DNA of 16,926 nucleotides from Bacteroides sp. (GTDB lineage: Bacteria; Bacteroidota; Bacteroidia; Bacteroidales; GCA-2748055). Both the position numbers and the translations under genes were made by a program. The DNA lies in contig DSDZ01000125.1 in NCBI GenBank assembly GCA_011048475.1, positions 1-16,926 of the forward strand, written 5' to 3'. Of this stretch, positions 1 through 8,100 are shown piece by piece; position 1 is the first letter of the stretch; each line of letters opens with the position of its first letter. A model generated the notes under the pieces. That model was not told where the DNA came from, did not search any database, and saw nothing but the letters and a program-made list of their open reading frames with translations.

Positions 1-1820
1 ACCACTGTAACAGCATAGAACCACTTGCCCCCGTTTTCTGCCGTAACCACAATCTGCGTGGTAATGGCTTCTCCTGCGGATACGTCAATGGTACTGTCTC
101 CCTCGACCGACAGTGCATACTCACTGTTGGCGATCGCGGTCAGCCTGACCTCTGTGGTACCCTCCGGCAAATCCAGGGTGTACTCCATTATATCGGAATC
201 GAATTCCGGGGTCAAAATGGCTTCAGCCACATCGTATTCCAGAGAAGCCAGCGATGCATCCGTATCCGAGACTTTCACCACACTCATTTCTGCTCCCAGC
301 ATCCTGCTGATCTCGTTCCAGTACACCTGCTGTCCTTCGTCGGTCAACGGGAAAAAGTTGGATGCATAGACATTGTCATTCCCCAAACCGAAAAAGGTTC
401 TCGGTCCGGCAGGAGCGTCCACAGCACCCGGGTAATATTCAATTCCGGCTTCCCACCTTACGATCAGCGGGCTGGTTTCATTGAATACAGCCACAAAATC
501 CCCGTTGTTCGCCGAATCCGCATTCTCGATAAAGTCATGCGGAGGCAGGCAGAATGGCAGCGAATCACCTTCTACCAGGGTTACATTGGAGAAGATGACG
601 TCATCCTCCATTTCAGCAACGGCATACGCTACTTCAGGACCATCGTTCATGTGATAGGCACTGGTGCTGTTGAACATGTTGATCCGGCTGCTCCGGGCCA
701 CCCACTGGGAGTTGATGATCAGCGGAGGGGTCAGCGCGTTCCACACTTCCTTGTCCGGTGATTCGAAATCACCACTGTTCGGACTGCGTCCCACGATGAT
801 CAGTTCCGCCATATTCAGCATATCGATGGTATCCTGTCCGGCTGCTGAAAGCAACCCGGGATAAAACTTCTCTACGTGGACACCATTCTTCCTGAGCCAG
901 TTAAACTGCGGGTCATCTTCCTCATCATCCGTGATAAGGATGGCACTGAAATCAGCCGCGGCGTACTTCATCTCAGGTACTTCTTCCAGGCCGATCATCC
1001 TGCAGATCTCTGCCACATAGACCTTCTTGGCCTCCTTTGTAAGCGGGAAGAAGTTGGGCCAGCCTGCGTTGTCATTCCCGAAACCAAAATAGGTCCTTGG
1101 TCCGGCAGGTGCATCGCCGGCACCCGGGTAATATTCCGTACCGGCATCCCATCTGACAATCAGCGGACTGGTTTCATTGAATACGGCCACGAATTCTCCG
1201 TTGTTCGCCGAATCCGCATTCTCGATGAAATCATGCGGAGGCAGGCACCATGCAAGTGAATCGCCATCCAGTGTGAGCCCGTCGAAGATGGGATCAAGTG
1301 GATCCGAAACCACTCCGTAAGCCATTGCGGGACCATCGTTCATGTGATACGCATTGGTGCTGTTGAACATGTTGATCCGGCTGCTGCGGGCCACCCACTG
1401 CGAGTTGATGATCAGCGGTGCGGTCAGGTTGTTCCATGCAGGCTTGTCATCTCCGTCAAAATCGCCGCTGTTCGGGCTCCGTCCCACGATGATCAAATCG
1501 GCCGCATTCAGCATGTCGATGGTATCCTGTCCTGCCGCGGAAAGCAATCCGGGATAGAACTTGGTCACATTGAATCCCTGTCTCTGAAGGAATTCGACTT
1601 GTTCGTCGTCCTGTTCGTCATCCGTGATCAGTGTAATGTGATAATCCACTGCATCATAAACGATCTCGGGGACATCTTCAAGACCAACCATCCTGCAGAT
1701 CTCTGCCAGATAAACCTGCTTGGCTTCCCTGGTCAGCGGAAAAAAGTTAACCCAGCCTGCGTTGTCATTCCCGAAACCAAAATAGGTCCTTGGTCCTGCA
1801 GGTGCATCGCCGGCACCCGG
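1..1820 (-). pseudogene. In-frame continuation of the repeat protein beyond the nonsense codon (partial at window edge)
   Basis: Reading the same minus-strand frame beyond the TAA at 1821-1823, I find no further stop down to base 1, which is about 606 open codons. The stretch encodes the end of unit 2, all of units 3 and 4, and then a different C-terminal domain. That domain (about 3-260) starts DASLASLEYDV and continues with LTPEFD, MEYTLDLPEGTTEV, IANSEYALSVEG and IVVTAENGGKWFYAVTV. This is the pattern of the cadherin-like beta-sandwich family (PF12733), common in bacterial surface proteins. The gene goes on past the left edge, so any sorting signal is out of view. If the stop is real, this part is not translated unless it restarts, for example at the in-frame ATG at 1689-1691. 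If the stop is a sequencing or assembly error, 1-3098 is a single gene of more than 1030 codons. Confidence 0.7.
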
Positions 1821-3026
1821 TTAATATTCCGTACCGGCATCCCATCTGACAATCAGCGGACTGGTTTCATTGAATACAGCCACGAATTCTCCGTTGTTCG
1901 CCGAATCCGCATTCTCGATAAAGTCATGCGGAGGCAGGCACCATGCAAGTGAATCGCCATCCAGTGTCAGCCCGTCGAAGATGGGATCAAGAGGATCCGA
2001 AACCACTCCGTAAGCCGTTGCGGGACCGTCGTTCATATGATATGCATTGGTGCTGTTGAACATGTTGATCCTGCTGCTCCGGGCCACCCACTGGGAGTTG
2101 ATGATCAGCGGTGCGGTCAGGTTGTTCCATGCAGGCTTGTCATCTCCGTCAAAATCTCCGCTGTTCGGGCTCCGTCCCACGATGATCAGGTCGGCTGCAT
2201 TCAGCATGTCGATGGTATCCTGTCCGGCTGCTGAAAGGGCTCCGGGATAAAATTTGGTCACATCGAATCCCTGTCTTACCAGGAATTCATACTGTACATC
2301 ATCCTGGTCGTCATCCGTGATCAGGATAACCTTGTTATCAGCAGGTGCCACCACAGGTGGGACAATTGCTTCTCCGATCAGATTGTGGATCTCGGCAAGG
2401 TACACAGCCTTTGCTTCTTTTGTCAGGGGGAAGAAATTCGGGTTGTCATAATCCAGATTGTCATTCCCCAGGCCGAAATAGAGCCTTGGTCCGGCAGGGA
2501 TATCCCCGGCACCCGGGTAGTACTCCACGCCGGCCTCCCATCTGACCACCAGCGGACTGGTTTCGTTGAATGCTACCACGATTTCCCCGTTGGTCGCCGA
2601 ATCGTTATTCTCAAGGAAATCATGCGGCGGATAACACCATGGGAGCGAATCACCTTCCAGTTCCACAAATTCAAAAACGGGATCGGTTGGATCCGCAACC
2701 ATACCGTAAGCCACCGCCGGGCCATCGTTCATATGGTAGGCGCTGGTGCTTTCAAACATGTTGATCCGGCTGCTGCGGGCCACCCACTGGGAGTTGATGA
2801 TCAACGGTGCGGTCAGGTTGTTCCATGCGGGCTTGTCAGCTCCGTCGAAATCACCGCTGTTCGGGCTCCGTCCCACGATGATCAGGTCGGCCGCATTTAA
2901 CATGTCGATGGTATCCTGTCCGGCTGCTGAAAGGGCTCCAGGATAAAATTTGGTCACATCGAATCCTTGTCTCAACAGCCATTCATACTGCGCATCATCC
3001 CGGTCATCCGGAGTGACCAGTATAAT
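285..3026 (-). repeat. Four in-frame tandem coding repeats of 231-232 codons
   Basis: Unit 1 runs about 3026-2331, unit 2 2330-1638, unit 3 1637-945 and unit 4 944-285. I set boundaries at the first strand of each unit; start-to-start spacings are 696, 693 and 693 bp, all multiples of three. The Tyr codon of the EYYPG motif recurs at 2517, 1821 (mutated to a stop), 1128 and 432. Units 2 and 3 are nearly identical: over a 139-residue stretch ending at the stop site I see two amino-acid differences (Ala/Leu and Thr/Met). Units 1 and 4 are more diverged but keep every motif. This suggests recent duplication or ongoing gene conversion between the middle units. Such repeats are prone to collapse in short-read assemblies, so the true copy number could be higher. 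Confidence 0.9.
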
Positions 3027-3098
3027 GCTGGGTGCCTGTGCAATCAACATGGGGATTGCAAAAAGCATTGCAAGTAATACGGTAAAAATTCTCTTCAT
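1821..3098 (-). CDS. Secreted tandem-repeat protein, N-terminal part ending at a premature stop
   Basis: This is a 425-residue reading frame with a clear Sec signal peptide (basic MKR, then a hydrophobic stretch ending near AQ at residues 20-22). It is followed by one full unit of about 232 residues and most of a second. Each unit opens with a beta-strand and acidic turn (ILVTPDD or ILITDDD), then an alpha-beta pattern containing a DLIIVGRSPNSGDF segment, an NSQWVARSSR segment, YHMNDGP, a WC-PPHDF segment and an NETSP strand. The pattern resembles extracellular class I glutamine-amidotransferase/ThuA-like (flavodoxin-type) domains; that assignment is inference from strand order, and no enzymatic function is supported. 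The frame ends at TAA (1821-1823) where the other three units have TAC in a conserved Glu-Tyr-Tyr-Pro-Gly motif, so the protein is truncated relative to its own repeat pattern. No Shine-Dalgarno precedes the ATG, which is usual for Bacteroidota. The gene lies downstream of the GH28 gene on the same strand, 261 bp away. Confidence 0.8.
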   Translation of the reverse strand: MKRIFTVLLAMLFAIPMLIAQAPSIILVTPDDRDDAQYEWLLRQGFDVTKFYPGALSAAGQDTIDMLNAADLIIVGRSPNSGDFDGADKPAWNNLTAPLIINSQWVARSSRINMFESTSAYHMNDGPAVAYGMVADPTDPVFEFVELEGDSLPWCYPPHDFLENNDSATNGEIVVAFNETSPLVVRWEAGVEYYPGAGDIPAGPRLYFGLGNDNLDYDNPNFFPLTKEAKAVYLAEIHNLIGEAIVPPVVAPADNKVILITDDDQDDVQYEFLVRQGFDVTKFYPGALSAAGQDTIDMLNAADLIIVGRSPNSGDFDGDDKPAWNNLTAPLIINSQWVARSSRINMFNSTNAYHMNDGPATAYGVVSDPLDPIFDGLTLDGDSLAWCLPPHDFIENADSANNGEFVAVFNETSPLIVRWDAGTEY

Positions 3099-3359
3099 AG
3101 TGATCTGTTTTAAAGTTTAATTAAGTCAAGATGTATTGAAAAATTTTAAATAATGTATCTAATTACTGAAATTCTTCTCAATCCGATGTTTAAATATTAT
3201 TCAAGAACCGTAGAAAAATTGTTATCCGGAAGTGAATTTATGACTATTTTTGCTTATTCACAAATCAAGAACCCCCCTTTTCGCTCGAAGCAATTCCTTA
3301 TAAAACTCTGTTTATCAGTTATATTAATGAGCGTCACCCGGATCGCCGAATGGGATTGA

Positions 3360-5042
3360 TCAGACGCTTTCACCGATTTCGGTAAATTCCACGTTTCCTT
3401 CTCCTGCAATCTCGCTGATAATGGACCTGTTTTTCGAATCCTGCCAATTCTCTGAACGGACCAGAATGTGTTCGGTTTCCGATCCGTCCACCCTCAGGAA
3501 GGTCTCATCATTTCCTTTAACCTTGGTAATCTCAGCTCCCGAAACGTTGGTCAGGTTCAAAGTGGGATGTTCCTCGGTTCTTACGATCACATTGTCCAGG
3601 ACCAGATCTTTCGCAAACAGACACTGAACGCCCATCAGGGTGCTGAATACGGAATTCTCAAGGGTCAGTCCGCTGACCGGCATCTCGGGCAATCCCATGA
3701 TGTTCAGCGCCCGCTCAGCTCCCAGGCACTGGATCCCGCTGATGGTGATGTTCCTGAATTCCGGAGTTTCTTCAGATGCCTCAGGGGCGGAGGAGATCAG
3801 CCCTTCAACGGGATTGTCCCCCATTTCGGTGGGTGCCAGGCCGGCATAGAACAGGTTGAATATGATGGCATCGCGGGCAATGCCGTTCATCCGGATGTTT
3901 TCAATATGGATGTTTTCCACAACACCTCCCCTTCCCCTGGTGCTCTTGAACCGCAATCCCACATCGGTGCCCAGGAAAGAACAGTCACTGACCCAGATGT
4001 CACTTACGCCGCCGGACATCTCACTGCCCACGACAAATCCTCCGTGTCCGCGCTGCACCACACAGTTGCTGACCTCCACAAAACGGGTGGGCATTCCCCT
4101 TTTCCTGCCTTCTTCGTTTTTACCCGACTTGATGCAGATGGCATCATCGCCCACATCAAAATATGAATTTGTGATCCGGACATTCGTACAGGATTCCACA
4201 TCGATTCCGTCGCCGTTCTGGGCATACCAGGGATTTTTTACCCTGATGTCGTTCACCGTCAGATTGGTGCACATCAGCGGATGGATGCACCATCCGGGAG
4301 AATTCTGGAACAACGGCCCTTCCAGCAGCACGCGGTCGCAGCTGACCAGCTGCACAAGCGCCGGCCTGTAAAAAGCTTTGTAGTTATCTTTATCGGGAAG
4401 GGTCCCCAGGATGGACCGGTACCTGTCCGGATCAAGCGACACCCTGTAAGCCTGTTCGTTCGGCCACCAGGTCTGTCCGTCCCCGCTGACAACACCCCCG
4501 GACCGGACCAGCTCCTCCCACTGGTCCTCCGTGGTTTTCATCTTTTTTACGGGACGCCAGGCATCCCCCGACCCGTCGAAGATCCCTTTCCCGGTGATCG
4601 CAATGTTTTCAAGCGTATCCCCGTAAAGCGGAGGCATCGCCCTGAAATCCCGTCTCCCTTCAAAATAGGTGTAAATGAAAGGATAATCATCAAAATCGTC
4701 ACTGAAAAGGACCACCGCCCCTTCATCCACATGCAGGTTCACGTTGCTCTGAAGCCTGATCGGTCCTGTGATCCATACCCCTTCGGGGATGACCACTTTG
4801 CCTCCCCCGTTGTTGCTGCATTCTTCGATGGCCCTGTTGATCGCTTCTGTGTTCATGGAAATCCCGTCATTGACCGCGCCATACTCGGTGATCAAAAACT
4901 GGCTGTCGGGAAATGAAGGAACTTCGATATCAAACCTGCTGGCAGGATTGTCTGTTTTCACCGGCCCTTCACCGGTGCAGCCTGCGAGGATGACCAGCAG
5001 GATCGCAGGGACTTTTATAAAATTGTGGCTGATTGTGCTCAT
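3360..5042 (-). CDS. GH28 polygalacturonase-family lipoprotein
   Basis: Predicted pectin-degrading glycoside hydrolase of family 28 (endo- or exo-polygalacturonase, or a related rhamnogalacturonan hydrolase), 560 residues. A signal peptide with lipobox L-A-G-C (Cys22) indicates a lipoprotein on the outer membrane or in the periplasm. The N-terminal ITEYGAVNDG motif (about 51-60) opens the right-handed beta-helix. The GH28 active-site set is complete: NGDGID (N276, D278), GDD (D299, D300), GHG (H333) and R-F-K (R364, K366). The spacing of 21 residues from D278 to D299 equals that in fungal endopolygalacturonases. NGD instead of NTD and RFK instead of RIK are acceptable bacterial variants. A stretch of about 60 residues (165-230) between early helix coils looks like an extra loop that could shape the substrate cleft. 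It lies 87 bp downstream of the sensor-regulator gene on the same strand and has its own candidate promoter. The fold is certain; the exact polymer and cleavage mode are not. Confidence 0.93.
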   Translation of the reverse strand: MSTISHNFIKVPAILLVILAGCTGEGPVKTDNPASRFDIEVPSFPDSQFLITEYGAVNDGISMNTEAINRAIEECSNNGGGKVVIPEGVWITGPIRLQSNVNLHVDEGAVVLFSDDFDDYPFIYTYFEGRRDFRAMPPLYGDTLENIAITGKGIFDGSGDAWRPVKKMKTTEDQWEELVRSGGVVSGDGQTWWPNEQAYRVSLDPDRYRSILGTLPDKDNYKAFYRPALVQLVSCDRVLLEGPLFQNSPGWCIHPLMCTNLTVNDIRVKNPWYAQNGDGIDVESCTNVRITNSYFDVGDDAICIKSGKNEEGRKRGMPTRFVEVSNCVVQRGHGGFVVGSEMSGGVSDIWVSDCSFLGTDVGLRFKSTRGRGGVVENIHIENIRMNGIARDAIIFNLFYAGLAPTEMGDNPVEGLISSAPEASEETPEFRNITISGIQCLGAERALNIMGLPEMPVSGLTLENSVFSTLMGVQCLFAKDLVLDNVIVRTEEHPTLNLTNVSGAEITKVKGNDETFLRVDGSETEHILVRSENWQDSKNRSIISEIAGEGNVEFTEIGESV

Positions 5043-5066
5043 TTACGGAAAAATATGGTGATACAC

Positions 5067-5074
5067 CAAATGTA
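5067..5074 (-). promoter_or_regulatory. Candidate -7 box (TACATTTG) for the GH28 gene
   Basis: The minus strand reads TACATTTG, an exact match to the Bacteroidota -7 consensus TAnnTTTG, 25-32 nt before the GH28 ATG. That would give a leader of roughly 20 nt. I do not see a convincing TTTG -33 element at the usual spacing. The box lies in the 87-bp gap after the sensor-regulator gene, so the GH28 gene can plausibly be transcribed alone. Confidence 0.5.
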
Positions 5075-5129
5075 AATGATTGCAGGTGTACGAATGTTTA
5101 ATAATTATTCAAACATGCGTGATAATCTG

Positions 5130-8100
5130 TTACGTCTGGCTGAACTGGTACCGGGAAGGGGAGACACCATACTGTTTCTTAAAACTGGTGCTGAAGTAGC
5201 GGATGTCGTTGTATCCGACCATATACGCCACTTCTGATACCGTAAATTCGCCCGTTTCAATATACTTTGCGGCTTTTTTAAGGCGCATCATCCTGATCAG
5301 CTCCACCGGCTGGTACCCGGTGATCCCTTTGATCTTTTTATAAAACAGTGTCCTGCTGATATAGGTTTTCGCAGCCAGCTTTTCCACATTAAATTCAGGA
5401 TCGCTCAGGTTTTCTTCTATGATCCGGATCACCTTCTTAATGAACTCTTTGTCCTTGGGAGCGACACGGACTTCGTCGGGTTTCAGTTCGATCCGGCTCT
5501 CAAAAATCTCCCTGATCCTTTTCCTCTGGGAAAGAAGCGACTGCACCTGGGATATCAGGAGCTCGGTATGGAACGGCTTGGATATATAAGCTTCGGCACC
5601 TGTCTGAAGTCCTTCCACCTGGCTCTCGACCTCCGATCTGGAAGATAACATGATTACCGGGATGTGGCATGTTTTGAACTCATCCTTGATCTTTTCCGTG
5701 AGCTCGATCCCGTCCATTCCGGGCATCATGATGTCGGTGATGATCAGATCAGGTGTCAGCTGGAGCGCTTTGTTCCATCCGTCGATCCCGTCCTTGGAAA
5801 TATGGACCTGGTAAACAGGTTCAAGCATGCCCTGCAGGTACCCGCACATTTCCAGGTCGTCCTCAACCACAAGGATGTGTTGTCTTTTCTCACCGTCCAC
5901 CCTTTTTCCGGCCGGCATGTGCAATTGGGGCACCGGGCTTTCCTCGGGCAGGACTTTTGGGGTATAGCTGTACGCTTCCCTCTCCTTCACGATCACATCA
6001 TCCTCGAAATGTGCATTTCCCGTCAGCAGCCGGAGGATAAAATCCGTTCCCTTTCCCTTCGTACTCTCCACCTGTATCTCTCCTTTGTGTAATCTGACAT
6101 ACTCCTGGCAGAGAGACAATCCGATGCCGGTTCCCTGGAACAGGTTATCCCCTTCTGTATGCGAAACGAAAAACCTGTTGAATACCAGGTCCAGCTTGTC
6201 CCGGTCGATTCCGATCCCGGTATCACGGACCAGGATCCTCACGCTGCTTTCCGGTTCAAATTCCCGGCTGACGATGATGGAAATGTTCCCGTTTTCCTTT
6301 GTGAATTTAAAAGCATTGGACAGCAGGTTGAAAATGACGGAATCCAGTTTCTGGATATCACCCCAGATCTTCAGATCCTCATCGGCGCGGTCAAAGATCA
6401 GCCTGAAATGGATCTGCTTTTGCCGGGCCAGCATTTCAAAACTCTCATAGATCTGCTGCAGGAAGGGGATCAGGGAAATCTCCTGGATCCTGAGCTGCAT
6501 CTGTTCGCTCTGTACCTTTCTGAAGTCCAGAAGCTGATTGACCATCCGCAGCAACCGCTTGGTATTCCTGTGCACCATCACCAGCTGCTGCCGCACGTCC
6601 GCCCGGAGGCCCTTCTGTGAGATCAGGTTGTCAACCGGACCCAGGATCAGTGTCAGCGGGGTGCGTATTTCATGGGATATATTTGTAAAAAACCTCAGCT
6701 TCGACTCGGCCACCCTTTTTTCAACCTTCAGGTTGTTCTTCAACCTGACAAAGCGGCGTGCAATCCTGTAGGAAAAGTAAAGCAGGAGGAAAAATACCAG
6801 CACATACAATATGATTGCGGGTTTTGTTCTCCAGACCGGAGGCAGAATGACCACCTGCAGGGATGCCTCGGTGCCGTGTTCGGAAAGATCGCTGTTCAGG
6901 CCCTTCACCCGGAAGGTGTAACTCCCGGGAGGCACGTTTGTAAAGGTGGCTTTGTTCTGTGTTCCGATATAATTCCATCCTTCGTCGAATCCCTCGAGCA
7001 TATAGGAATAATGGTTGCTTTCCGGTGACTTGAACGAGAGCATTGAAAAACTTATCGCAAAATTGGACTGGTGGGATTTCAGCCTGAGTTCCTGCATGTA
7101 GGAGATGGAGCGGTCCAGGGGGGAGCCTTTTGCCCCGGGGGCGATTTCAACATTGTTCAGTTGCAGGCCCGTCAGGCAGATGGTTGGATTCAGGTCCTCG
7201 GTGGTGATCCTGTCGGGAGAAATGGCGTAAAATCCGTTCACGGTCCCGAAAAGCACCCTGCCTGAAGGGGAGCTGGTTGAGGTCCTTTCGGAAAAAGAGA
7301 CTTCCGGAAGCCCGATCTTCTTGTCATAATTGGTAATATCCCCGCTGACCGGATTGTATCGCGAAAGCCCGCTTGCGGTCCCGATCCAGATAAACCCGTA
7401 GATATCCTCCGTCAGGCTGAGGATGTAATCATCCTTCAATCCGTCCTTTTCCGAAAAATGATTGAACCCGAACCGATCCCCGGAAGGATCCGGAATGACA
7501 TCCACACCGCCTCCTGCGGTTCCCAGCCACAGATGTCCGTTCTTATCCTCCATGATCATCACGATGTCATTGTAGGAGAGCGTGCCTGATCCCGGTGACC
7601 CGGATAGGATGTTCCCGATGGCCATCTGGTTTTTTGATTCCTTATAAATATCTATATAGTTGATTCCCAGGGTGGAAGCGAGCCAGAGCCTTCCGTTCCT
7701 GTCTATGTGCAGGTCCCGCAGCTTATCCGAGGTCAGGTTGCTGTTCCCTGTGGTGAATTGCGTGAAGATGTGCCGCCCGTTCCCGTCTGTCTCGATCAGG
7801 TTCAGTCCGCCGCCGTAAGTGGCCACCCATACCCTCCCCAGATCATCCAGGGCCAGGTCGTAAACATTGTTATTGTTCAGGGAATTCTCAGTGGCCGGAT
7901 CATGCTGGATGGTTCCGAAGGTCATTCTTTCATAATGCGGGGACACCTCCTGGACCGGCTGTTCGGAGAAAAAGATCCCGGCCCCTTTCGTGCACAGCCA
8001 GATGATCCCGTTCCGGTCCTCCACAATGGAATAGACATTGTATCCGGAATAGTTGACCCCGGGATCCTCTTCAAGAATGTGGACGGGATTGAGATCAGGA

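Noticed and set aside
1821..1823. Stop codon reassignment or programmed read-through at TAA
   Set aside because: The HTCS gene in the same window ends with TAA, and I see no special downstream context. A point mutation or sequence error is simpler.
537..2946. Series of plus-strand ORFs of 64-202 codons across the repeat region
   Set aside because: They recur once per repeat unit and lie antisense to the repeat protein. The minus frame has signal peptide, domains and conserved motifs; the plus frames do not.
1..3098. Possible CRISPR or non-coding satellite because of strong periodicity
   Set aside because: The period is 693-696 bp, in frame, and encodes protein domains. It is a coding tandem repeat.
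3117..3124. Palindrome TTAATTAA upstream of the repeat protein
   Set aside because: Short AT palindromes are expected by chance in this AT-rich leader, and it has no promoter-like spacing partner.
3153..3359. Plus-strand ORF of 68 codons in the gap upstream of the repeat protein
   Set aside because: It sits in AT-rich intergenic DNA, has no recognisable motif, and ends abutting the GH28 stop. No supporting evidence for translation.
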